Shown here piece by piece: positions 41,020-51,536 of a stretch of 53,971 nt of DNA. Below the pieces are notes generated by a model. That model made no database searches. It had not been told where the DNA came from and worked only from the letters and a program-made list of their open reading frames with translations. Source of the DNA: Dicyema japonicum (taxonomy: Eukaryota > Dicyemida > Rhombozoa > Dicyemidae). The stretch lies in the NCBI GenBank assembly GCA_011109175.1, contig RDEW01000094.1, positions 51,350-105,320 on the forward strand, in the 5' to 3' direction. The number at the start of each line of letters is the position of its first letter. Positions within the stretch are counted from its first letter, which is position 1. The position numbers and the translations under genes were made by a program.

Positions 41020-41690
41020 ATATCCAGAGATAAATCAGCGTATCTACCTTCACCACACACAGAAAAGAAAAATATACACTGTATTTGAGCATATATGGAG
41101 ACTATACCTATACAGATTCATCCAACTATTCTGGGAGTGACTTTCGACTCTTTGATGACATTCTCTCAACATTTGAAGAACGTTATGACAAAGGGTCTCA
41201 GGAAACTGAATATAATGTAACCGCTCTTAAAGTCACGGGAATGCGCTTCGTCTTGTACCAATCAACTTTTAAAACCTACGGTAGAGTATGCTTGTGCCAC
41301 ATGGACTTATGGAGTTCCAATAATCAAATTTGTACAAATCAATTTCCTAACAGCCAAAGTGGTACGTCTTAACGAATCTACCTGCCAATCTTTCCCCCAA
41401 TGCTTGACCACGCTTCAATCAAAAACAACGCTCCAGTTTCATCGGTTTTTGTGGTCATGAGACAATTAGTTTCTTCCATTCAAGACTATAAGCCTCAAAT
41501 TCACGTAAATTGGGAAAAAACACACCACTCTTCAAATCTTGTTGAAAGGTGATCGTCGTTCAAACAGGAAAGCAATGGACCTTGTGGAGGAACACAAGAA
41601 AAACTCTTGAATCCTAAATGAGGTGTTCCAAGATAACTTATATAATTGGTTTACTCACTCTTTCATGATGTTCGCTACACGGGTTATTGA
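41020..41690 (+). pseudogene. 3' fragment of the element 3 (CR1-like, 2A) family
   Basis: Aligns with 8098-8790 of element 3: TATCCAGAGATAAATCA at 41022 matches 8107, and AAGAACGTTATGACAAAGGG at 41175 matches 8264. It covers the RT thumb to the 3' end, with many substitutions and frameshifts. Only the first ~40 bases are present in the right arm. Confidence 0.8.
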
Positions 41691-42015
41691 AAAATAATAA
41701 TCAAAAACAAACTAAAAATAAGAAAATGTTTAGTCATTGCAGATGTGGAGCACACAGATGGAATGAGAAGATCAATGAGCCATAAATGGGTTCCAGCTGA
41801 GACAGGTGAAAAAATTGACGCCACAGGATAAAGGAGGAAGAAAAATAAAAGAAAAAAAAATCTTGAATCAAAGAGCCACTTGGCGTAATATTTATGTCCA
41901 CGAGGGTTATTTTTATTGACGGAAATTTGACAAAAAACGATATGGAGTGAATTGACAGCATACCGCATCATGCACCAGAAGGCACTCAATAAATAAATCT
42001 TTCATGATCAACACC
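41691..42015. other. Unassigned DNA in the spacer
   Basis: Overlapping 75- and 101-codon minus-strand frames rich in phenylalanine arise from an A-rich plus strand and look like chance. No recognisable feature. Confidence 0.4.
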
Positions 42016-42308
42016 TTCAGCAATGATTAATTCGTTTTGTTTAAAAAATATTTTCTCATTAATTCCCTAAAAAAAAAATTTTTTTCATTAATAAAAAAAT
42101 ATCCATTTTTCTTTTTATGGCATCATGATTTTCCTTTTATATTCTTTGGATATCAATCTTTCACGATCACCGCCAACTGACTCTTCAGCCAATTGGGCAA
42201 ATTCTATAATAATTTAATTATACAAATCAATGATTAATTAGTTTTGTTTAAAAATATTTTATTATTAATTTCTCAAAATAAATTATCTCATTAATAAAAA
42301 TATAATAA
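42016..42308. repeat. Diverged satellite units, left of the TIR element
   Basis: Contains CCAACTGACTCTTCAGCCAA, TTTTTATGGCATCATGATTTTCC-like sequence and CTCATTAATAAAAATATAA, as in the main array at 17.6-21.4 kb. The unit is interrupted by the TIR element and resumes at 43735. Confidence 0.8.
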
Positions 42309-43734
42309 ATGTCACCTGTTGAGAACGATTCCAGGTTAAGTACGATCCGTAAAATCGATATTGCCGTCAAAATCGTTTAACCGAATGACTGAAAGTAACG
42401 ATTACCGGTTGAAACGGTTAAATAAGACCAATTAAGTAACGGAACTTTACAAACCATTATATTACTGCCGTTCGGACAGTAAAAACAAGCGGGGCGGTTA
42501 GTCTGATCCAATCTTAAATAATGAAAAAAGTAAAATGAATATATCTCTTAGAGTTACTTTATAAAAGACAAATAATAAGTATTTGTTATAAAGCATCTCT
42601 AACGATGATAATGATGTATAAGCTATAAACCCTAATAAAATACATTTTCCTAAACATTTCCAACTATGATCGAATTCTAAGATACTTATTAAATGTATTT
42701 ATAAAAAGTAAACTAACTGATTGTCGTCGTATGTACGCACGTTCCGAAATTTTCCACCTAACGGGAGGAGACAAATTCCTACACTTCGCTACATACTACT
42801 CGTAAAACAAATATGAAATGTGATAGTGCTACATACTCCCGATGAATTGTATTTATTCGATTCTACACTATGCTACATACTTATGTAAATTATGTTTATT
42901 AGATGATGTTTTTGTACTAATATTAACTAATAACAAAGTAATCATTTTTAAAATATTAACATCAAAATTAATTTTAATCGAAAATCATTTATTTTGTAAA
43001 TAAATTAGCAAGTCTCTGCTATTTCTTAATAATAGTTCTTTCGCATTCACATATTATCATCCAGTAAGAGAGAATTCTATAACGTAATAAATATTGACGT
43101 TAATATGCTCATTCAGAGCACCTCTACGAGTCAGAACGTACTCATCTAACAACCTTGTCTCCAATTTTTAAAACCGTTAATCGTTTATCCACAACTTAAC
43201 ATCTTCTTAACATCCTTTCCTCCACAAAATTGAAAAACTCGACAGTCTTAAATTCAACTAAATTTATTGAACCTTTCTCCATTTAACTTCAATTTACGTC
43301 AAATAAAATGACGAACTGACTTTCATTCTTATCATCTTCATAATCGCCTGTATCGAGTTGATGAATAATAAATTAAATTCTCACTCCGTGAAATGAATTC
43401 TTTCTTTCGAGGATCAAATAAATTAATACCAACATTAATACAAATAAATTAATACCAACATGAAAAAACAATATAACGAGGTGGTTTTTTTCTCTTATTT
43501 CATTAGAGGTAAACCATTCTAAAAAATAAAATTTTCTATATAATTCAAATTTATAAAAAAATTTTAAATATAAATTAATGAAAGCTAAGAATAATTAAGA
43601 AATTTTAATTTCTTACTTAGCTAACTAATATATTTTTGAGGTTTTGAGTCTCAAGGGCGGATCAGCGGCAAAATAAATTTTGATCGATTTTACGGATCGT
43701 ACTCAACCTGAAATCGTTGTCAACCGGTCACAAT
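42309..43734. mobile_element. Unclassified TIR-type DNA element (~1.4 kb, non-coding)
   Basis: The left end (GTCACCTGTTGAGAACGATT, then TACGATCCGTAAAATCGAT) is the imperfect reverse complement of the right end (ATCGATTTTACGGATCGTA-like, then GTTGTCAACCGGTCAC). The repeats are about 55 bp. AATAAAT lies outside both ends and may be a 7-bp target duplication. However, the same bases follow the right end of the split copy at 8870, so they may belong to the element. No transposase remnant is visible. It is inserted within a satellite unit. Confidence 0.7.
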
Positions 43735-44434
43735 AAATATCTCTTTTTTTTCTGGGATCATGATCTGCCTATTATCCTTCAATGGGAAATAATCTTTCAT
43801 AATCACCGCCAACTGACTTTGAGCCAATTTGGCAATTTCTATGATAATTTTAATTATATAAATCAATGATTTATTTTTTTGTTAAAAATTTATTTTATCA
43901 TTAATTTCTTAAAAAATATTTTTCTAATTAATAAAAATATAAAAAATATCCCTTGTTCCTTTTATGGGATCATGATTTTTCCTTTTCCTTTTGTGGGTGA
44001 TCATTCTTTCAAGGTTTCTGCCAACTGACTCTTCAACCAATTGGGCAATTTCTATATTAAATTTAATTATATAAATCAATGATTTATTGCTTTTGTTTAA
44101 AATTTATTATCATTAATTTCTTAAAAATATTTTTTCATTTATAAAAATATAAAAAATATCCCTTTTTCCTTTTATGGGATCATGATTTCCCTTTTCCTTT
44201 TGTGGGTGATCATTCTTTCAAAGTTTTCGCCAACTGACTCTTCAGCCAATTCGGCAATTTCCATATTAAATTTAATTATATAAATCAATGATTTATTGGT
44301 TTTGTTTAAAATTTATTTTATCATTAATTTCTTAAAAAATATTTCTCATTAATAAAAATATAAAAAATATCCCTTTTTCCTTTTATGGGATCATGATGTT
44401 CCCTTTTCCTTTTGTGGGTGATCATTCTTTCAAG
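43735..44434. repeat. Satellite units right of the TIR element (about 3)
   Basis: Three ~210-bp units of the 17.6-21.4 kb satellite, increasingly similar to its consensus toward 44434. The last stops in mid-unit at the ambiguous base. Confidence 0.85.
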
Positions 44435-44435
44435 N
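44435..44435. other. Ambiguous base n at the satellite/inverted-arm junction
   Basis: The only n in the window. Satellite lies on its left and the right arm of the inverted duplication starts on its right. It may mark a contig join. Confidence 0.95.
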
Positions 44436-44861
44436 CTGTGGTGAAGGTAGATACGCTGATTTATCTCTGGATATGGAGGGGCGATTCAAATTCAACCAGG
44501 CTCCCAGATTTGTTCTTTTTTTAGCCTTTTCACGAGAGCTATAATATTTATTGCTCCGCATAGGCAAAACACACACTTTATTTAAGTAAAGAACAGTTAA
44601 TTTTAACTAATCGTAGAACCAAGGATTGATCTTCACTTTTTTTTCGTTTTCTTGTGTGTGGGTCCTTTTTGACAATCCAGTCACGGAGTGAGTATCCACT
44701 GATGACGGCGTCACTCGTCACTCGTCAAGGTTTGTTCTTGATTAATTTAATTATATGTGATCTAAATCGTTTGAAACGTAATTTCAGCAAAATCATCTTA
44801 TTTGTTTGAAATAAAATAAAATTAATATTTAAAAATTATAACATAATAGTGGTAGTTACTA

Positions 44862-47240
44862 ATGATGATGCCTGACTATGATCTTAAGCCACTCGTGTAC
44901 GCTAGCAACTTCCATGGTGCATAAATGTGCTTACTGCTGATAAAACCGGAACTTATTGTGGTATTGGAGGTCGCAAAGGTGTTAAAGATATTCAATTCAG
45001 TACTCTCAGTCTACAAGGTAGACTCTTGTTCAGGCAGTCTCTGTCTACTGCATAATCTGCTACGACCTTTCACGGAAGGGGGGATAATTGAGAATATCAC
45101 TGACATTAGTTGGAATAAACAGAATGGTAGTTACAAGTTTACCGCTTTAGTCAACGTATTGGCTTCACTAGACGATTCAGGAAATGCGTTTTACTGGGAC
45201 ATTAACAGGGCAGAAATCCGGTCACCTTGTACAGGTTCTCTTGATTTATGACGACTAGTGGACAAAAAGACAAGTAAGGATGGACTAGTCACGCACATAA
45301 CGTTTGATCCACTCAGCAAACACAACCTATTGATGGCCTTCCAAAAAGGAGCGGTTAAAATAATGGTTGAAGTATTTGTGACTTAAAGGACAAACGAGTG
45401 AAACGAAACCAGAGATTTTTCCAAGAGGAGCTAGCAATCTCTGATGTTAGATTCTCTAAACATTCAGGGTCATCCTTAATTGCCACTGCTCTAATTGATG
45501 GATCAATCAAAATATGGGATTTAAGGAATTTTAAAAGACACGTGTGTGATTTTCATGCTCACACTGGCAGAATTAATAGCATAGATTGGCATCCTGACCA
45601 CAATGTGATTGTTTCGGCAGGAAAGGGACAAAATAATATTTTTGTAGACTTATCTTATTTTAAGATTTGGGACCTTGACCACAGCGCCGAAAAAGTTAAC
45701 AAGATCAATTCTGGGTCTGGGAATATTATTAAAGTAAAATGGAGACCTGGTTACAGGTAAGACCGTTTTTTTAATCATTGGACTCAGTTCACTTTCCTAT
45801 CTGGTACCAATAAGAGTATGATCAATATCTGGGACCTAATGAACCCATATTCTCCATATGCAATGATTCATTCTGATATGGAAACCGAATTAAGTATGTT
45901 ATGGTAACAGCTTTCAATGGACATTGCTCGGAGGCGTCGGTCTGGGGAAGAGTTATTCTCTGGTGGACTCAGTAACATGTTGATCAGATTTGTTCTACAA
46001 AAAGCTCAAAGAATTTCACCACCACAATTTCGCAGGATTTGCATCGACATTGGAATTGATGAAATAATGACTTGTACCAGCTACAGTCTTGAAACGAAAA
46101 CAGATCAAAAAAAATCTGACAAGAAGAAACTTTCTCAGGGTAGGTCTAATGTTGAGACTAAGCTTATACTGACTGAGGTACCCCTGTTTGATTGATCATA
46201 GTTGAAGTCCAATGATTGGTTTGTCAAATTTGCAGAACAACTAAAGTTCTACTGAAGTGACCCCTCTTATTTATGTCAACACAACGCCAACGTTGCCAAA
46301 AAATTCGGTCGTAATGAAATTGAAGCTTCTTGGTTGATTTTAAAGCAAGTTATAAATCTCCTTAAACTCCGTATTTTCTATATATAGCCTCTAGTAAAGG
46401 AGGAACCAAACGATTCGTCAATTTACGGTTGTCTCTGGTAATAATATTAGAGGACTGTATAAACTATAAGAAAGAATACCAGAGGCTAAAGATAACCGAC
46501 CTCAAACTATTCACTACTCTCAACCTCAGAAAGATGTCCATTACAAGCAGGAAGACTATCAATGAAACAGAGCCAGTGTACACCTACAGTACTCTGAATG
46601 AGGAGGATCAGCGTACGGGTTCTTTTCGCCTTATTTTCAGTCGTTCACAACAACCTTCAGACTGATTCGAGGTTTGAGGCTCGTAGGGTACTTATTGAAT
46701 CCACAGTCGACACGATTGAAGATTATGTGGAGAAAGTACTTCCCGGAATTATTCGAGGGACATTCAAATGGCATCCACAATGATTCTCACATGGGGATGG
46801 ACTGGTTTGGTGATTTTCTGAAAAGAGAAGACGCGTGAATTTTATTATGAACTATATTGGTCCACGATTTGCTTATTATGAGATTTGTTAAAGAAATTCG
46901 AACTCTTTATGGTCTCAGCAGAGGTCATTAAGTTCGGGGGTTTCTTCTGAGATTGGGGAAGAAATTCAGAATAACACAACTTTTCGATTGAGGTGCATGA
47001 ATAAGCCAAGTTGTGATGTCATGGAGCGAAAATCAACAAAATGCAAGAAATGTGGTGATTATTTGGTTATTTGCAGTTTATGGTGACTTTTGTGTTTATT
47101 ATAGTAATAATCCGGTTATTGGGTTGACCACGTGGTGTCAAGGATGTAAACACGGAGGACATCTGAATCACATGACACAGTGGTTTGAAACTAACAACTT
47201 ACTGTCCTTCTGGATGTGGGCATGATTGTGCAACTTAATT
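44862..47240 (+). pseudogene. WDR24: WDR24 homologue, right copy, degenerate
   Basis: Same gene as 38186-40632, inverted. Lesions seen directly: a TAA at about 44921 after FHGA where the left copy has TTA; the acceptor of the fifth intron changed from ATAG to ATTG (about 45777-45780); the acceptor of the sixth intron changed from TTCAG to TTCAA (about 45913-45917); and an extra base after WFETN near 47195 that shifts the zinc-domain frame. Missense changes are also scattered. Most other splice sites are kept, including the 21-nt and 22-nt introns, so the decay is fairly recent. A product would be truncated near residue 20 unless initiation occurs downstream. Confidence 0.85.
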
Positions 47241-47519
47241 TTCACGACAATTTCAGTATTTTTTCATTATTACTCACAGTTCTACCATTTATGGCAATGG
47301 GTGATTCATTATTTATATTGTATTAATACAGGGTTTTTTTATTAATAAATTTTTTTAAATAATAAAAATTTTTTAACAATGTCAGAAAATTTAATAATTT
47401 TGTCAAAATTTTTAATAATTCGTCAAAATACTTAATAACTTTGTCAAAATGTTTAATAACTGTCAAAGGTCAAATTAAAAAACAAATTTTATAGTTAATT
47501 AAAAAACAACAGTAAATTA

Positions 47520-47982
47520 AAATTCCTCATTAGCTAATGCTTTACTAAATAGCTCTGCATGTGGAATTACAAATTATTGCACACATCTGATGGAATTTCT
47601 CCGATGTTTTGGATTGCGTTTGTTATTTCCTTAGAGTCCCTACAATTTTTCTTTTTGATGTTATTTTTTCAAAAGGAAAAAAACTTTTCAATGTGACTAA
47701 GTTGAGTAGTATAAGGAGGCAAAAATACAATTCATACCCTGAACACGTTAAAAATTAATTGGATACCAGTTCCTAATACAACATTTTTTAATTGCTCGCT
47801 CTTGTGAATTGATGCAGGCAAAACTTACTGTATTTTTGTATTTTAACGCTAGAAACAACTGTCTGGTAGTTAATACAGATGTTTTCGCTTATTTTTGAAT
47901 AAGCCAACCCTGCTTCATATTTATTTATAAGTTTTCGGTTATCCTCGGATACAGTAGTATTTTTGATTCTGTAACTATTCAT
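47520..47982 (-). pseudogene. Transposase remnant of mariner-2, right arm
   Basis: The frame 47982-47788 gives the helix-turn-helix N-terminus (NSYRIKNTTVSEDNRKLIN). The PPYTTQLSH-like catalytic end follows in another frame near 47715. The core is deleted exactly as in the left arm, so the deletion predates the duplication. Confidence 0.65.
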
Positions 47983-48024
47983 TTAGAGCGAAAATTTGTT
48001 TTTATAGGAACTTAATAATCCAAT

Positions 48025-50418
48025 TATTATTGTTACCTCCAGGATCACTGTATCAAAGAGAAAGAAATAAAAGCTCTCATGTAACTTCGTGATCCCAGAT
48101 CGACAAAGGTAAGGACGAGTCCGGCCGGCGGGTCGAGAATCCTGAACAGCTCATCTCATTGGACATGCCATCGGCTCAAAATTTCTGTATGATTGTAGAT
48201 TTTCGATAGTATTTGGAAATAGAGGGCAGCTCGGTAAAATGCATCCTTTAAGAGTTTCCGTTGTAATTCGTTAAGAAATTTTCAATGGCTGGATTTTGTG
48301 TTCTGATCCAATTATCTTTATTCCGGTCTCCTCGATTGCCGATAGTTTCAATGAGGGGATCGTGAAATTGAATTGCCCATGAAGACTTGCATACGTCATC
48401 GTTGGTCGATAAATTGTTCATAAATCGTGGCAGGGTCACCAGTTTAGTTTCTAAGTGTTTTTGAGAGCACTTTTAAATTCTCATTTTTTCAGAGCAGAAG
48501 TTACTCTGTTTTCAACATGCCGGATAAAGGTGAGTCCCTGATCAAAGGTTACTCCCAGAATCTTCGATGTTTTGCTAATAGAGATAGCTTCGTTCTTCAT
48601 AAAGACTTTTGGTTCGATACAGAGCTGTCTTTTGTAAGTGGTAAACATCGTGACAGAGGACTTTGTTGCTGATGTGTCGAGTCTCCACTTCGAAAGCCAT
48701 AGTTCGAGCTTGTCAAGCATTTGTTGAGAGGACTGAGTCGCTGATTGAATGCTTCTGTCCTTGGAGGCAAGAATGATATCGTCGGCATAGGAGAGGATTA
48801 GACAGTTTTCATTACAGGTTTGTGGCATGTCGTTTATGTAGAGATTGAAGAGTTGGGGTGATAGTGGGGAGCCTTGAGGGACTCCATTTGGGAAATAGCG
48901 AGATCTTGATTTGATGTTGTTGCAGAGTACTTGTGCTCGTCTTCCATTTAGGAAGTTTCCAAGCCAAAGTTTCAGGTTCGGATGGATGTTGGTTTCGAAT
49001 ATTTTCTTTGTTAGGAGTTTCCTAGGGACTGAGTCGAACGCTTTTGTGATGTCCACGGATATAAGTACTGTCCTCTGATGGGGTTTGGGGGAGTTAAATC
49101 CTTCCGCAATGAATTGTGTGAGGGTTGTAAGGTGTGTTGTCGTCGAATGGTTGTCCCGGAATCCGTGCTGGGTCGGAGGTATTGAGATTGAGTCTTGTAT
49201 TTTTCCAAAACAAGCCTTTCAAGGATCCTTGAGACCGGACTTAGAATAGATATTGGGCGATAGGAAGATGGTTCATCTATTGGTTTGTTAGGTTTTCGGA
49301 TAGGTCTGATTAGAGACTTCTTCCATATTTCAGGGATTGTATTTGTGTTAATGGATAGGTTTAGATATAGGCTAATAGTTCCAGGGCTCGATGGCCTAGG
49401 TGCCTCAGTTCACATGTGGTTATGTTGTCTGGTCCTTTGGCGTCTGAGTTGTTGGCCTTGAATATGGCTCTGCGAACATCCTGACTAGTAAATAGGATCC
49501 AGTCATCGGAGCGTTTCGGTTCAATCTTTTTCAGGAATACTTGGTGTTCTTTTGAAAACTTCTTGTAGGAGATATCTGTATAATATTTTATCAGAGTGTC
49601 TAGTTCTATGTAGACTTCGCATTTTCTCTCTGGCTAGGATCTTTTGATGTTCTTGATCAACTTCCAGACTTTCTGCATTGGGGGGTTTTTGTAGAGAGCT
49701 TTCGATAGTCTCGTCCATCTATTTGCATTTTCTGTCTTTATGTTGTTGTCGATCTCTCTGTTCAATTCTCGTATTTTCCTGATGTTCTCTTCTGTTGGCG
49801 ATTTTACCATCTTTAGATTATTTCGTTTTCTGATCAGATGTTTCGTCATTGTGTTGAAACGTTTTGATGACGTTGGTTGTCTCCCCATAGGAATGTACTT
49901 CTTTTCGCAGCGTTTTAATGGAGTTGAACCATTTCACTAATTGTTCGACGGAGGGAAGTGGGGAAATTTAATAGTCCAATGCAATTATCGACGTATCCTT
50001 GAATCCTCTCCAATTGCAAGGCTGTAATTAGTTATCGTTGGACATTGTCCGTTTATCCCTGACCTCGTTTTGACCTCCAAAATATTGGTTGTGGTCACTC
50101 CGGGTGTCATATTTCACTGACCAGTCAATAAGAGGGCCAAGGACGGTGATGAAGTGAGATCTCGATAGAAGAAGGTTTATGTTACGTCGAGTAAGTGTTC
50201 TTGTATGAGATGCAGGATCGTTGAGTATACATAGGCTGTGGAGGTCCTCAATTATCATCTTCCCTCTTTTGTCGTAGGTTTGTCCTGTCAGTCACAGTGG
50301 GTGCTTCGCATTGAAGTCACCACTGATAATCACATTCTTCAGTGATGTGAGAAAGTCAATCTGGGAACACTGGAAGAGCAGGAACTCAACGGTGGGAGAT
50401 ACGCGTTGACCAATATTA
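48025..50418 (-). mobile_element. CR1-like element nested in mariner-2, right arm
   Basis: Bounded by TTAATAATCCAAT (48012-48024) and TTAATAGTCCAAT (50419-50431), the same imperfect 13-bp target duplication as in the left arm. The mismatch is shared, so it predates the duplication. Endonuclease pieces occupy 50028-50370, the linker 49634-49940 and RT 48250-49210. Confidence 0.8.
48481..49056 (-). pseudogene. RT palm domain of the nested CR1-like element, right arm (191-codon open frame)
   Basis: Continuous from motif A (MDITKAFDSVPRKLLTKKIF) through motif B (NGVPQGSPLSPQLFNLYIND), the active site LSYADDIILASKD and the thumb (LGVTFDQGLTFIRHVENR). It is the best-preserved RT palm of this family in the window. 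Frames on both sides are broken: fingers at 49011-49208, C-terminus at 48248-48439. The left-arm counterpart has lost the YADD frame. Confidence 0.75.
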
Positions 50419-50559
50419 TTAATAGTCCAATAAATATAAATAATAATCCCATAAATATTTGACAAAGTTATTAAACATTTTGATAAAGTTAGTAAATTTT
50501 TTTACAAAGTTATTAAACAAATAGGAAAACCTGTAATAAAAAAACGTGTGTGTCTGGTG

Positions 50560-51130
50560 TGGTTGATTGTATGTCAGTTTTCTCAAGTACGGAAACAAAT
50601 CCTGTTGGCCTTCCTACTGATTTGATGGAAGAAATACATTATCCGAAGTAGGACATTGGCTTCAGGGCTGCATGAACCACTTGGGGTTAGTGGTGGACAC
50701 AACAGCCTGTACTGACACCATACCTCTGAGGACAGTGATCGTTCTTGTTTGTCACAATGACAAGTTTCAGTGGACGAGTGAAGTCGTTGGCTGCTACAAA
50801 ATAAGATTCGAGAGGATTCTTCGTGGTGGATTGCAATTGATTGCCGACACCTTTAATGAGAGGTTTTCGACCTGAAAGAGCATTTCAATGTCACGAAATT
50901 GTTTTAAGGTGAGGGATCCTAAGGAACCGATGTGCTTACTGCATTGAATGCAGCCATTGCAATTATATGGCCCCAACGACAGGGATCTTAACGAAGTAAA
51001 AACATTTATACGGATGATATGGCGTTTTAAGTGGAAGTTACACATCATGTAATGTAGGAGAATATGAAAAACTAAAAGAGTAAGGAGGTAAAAAAGAATG
51101 ATGAATATACTTGCATCTTATGGATATAAG
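50560..51130 (+). other. Unidentified conserved coding region, right copy
   Basis: The frame 50672-50875 carries the same PLRTVIVLVCHNDKFQW, TSEVVGCYKIRFER and GGLQLIADTFNE segment as 34632-34856. A possible N-terminus lies upstream (SVFSSTETNPVGLPTDLMEE near 50575-50630), separated by a gap that differs in length by one base between arms, as a short intron could. Function unknown. Confidence 0.4.
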
Positions 51131-51182
51131 AACTCCGAAAGGGAGAATTTGCATAGTAGTTGCAGCCATTACAGAAAAACTA

Positions 51183-51536
51183 TACCATTTCAGGTTTTAA
51201 AGTGGGTCTTACCAAAAGCAAAGTGGACAAATTATTTTTTTGTTATAGGATGAAGATTAATTTCAATTGCAAAGTTTCGAGATCAATTGCAAAAGTGACT
51301 AAGCAAAAACCTATATATTTGCATGTCTGTGCAAATTTTCATTTTTTTTAATTGCCTGCGCAATAAAGTTTCTGAAGCTGCAAGTAGAAAAATCTTATTA
51401 TCGGGGCTTATGAGGGAGATGGTGACTGGAGGGAACTTGCAAAATCTCTCGATGTTCCGAAAACTACTACTTATCGTTGGTTGAAAAACAAAAACAAACC
51501 TGATCAGCGAGGGGGGGTCAAAAGCAAAAAAATTAT
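51183..51536 (+). mobile_element. Truncated mariner-1, right arm
   Basis: Starts with the terminal repeat TACCATTTCAGG and keeps the helix-turn-helix codons (NLIIGAYEGDGDWRELAKSL). Homology stops at about 51536, inside the transposase. The rest of the element and its second terminal repeat are absent. Confidence 0.8.

Larger units (their letters stand above)
33952..41060. repeat. Left arm of a ~7.1-kb inverted duplication
   Basis: The reverse complement of this arm matches 44436-51536 throughout, with scattered substitutions and short indels. Order from the inside out in both arms: CR1-family tail, WDR24, mariner-2 with a nested CR1-like element, unidentified ORF, mariner-1 end. The outer limit is inside mariner-1, at about 33952. 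Confidence 0.9.
47329..50533 (-). mobile_element. Mariner-2 with nested CR1-like element, right arm
   Basis: Inverted copy of 34980-38160. Ends CAGGGTTTTT at 47329 and CCTG at 50530-50533, with TA on both sides. The same subterminal ~20-bp repeats lie at 47385-47465 and 50455-50520. Confidence 0.75.
44436..51536. repeat. Right arm of the ~7.1-kb inverted duplication
   Basis: Reverse complement of 33952-41060. It begins within the CR1-family fragment (~40 bases kept) and ends within mariner-1. Differences from the left arm are frequent enough to break genes differently in each arm. Confidence 0.9.

Noticed and set aside
41684-41989. Membrane protein of 101 codons on the minus strand
   Set aside because: The hydrophobic phenylalanine-rich stretch comes from an A-rich run on the other strand; there is no signal peptide logic or homology.
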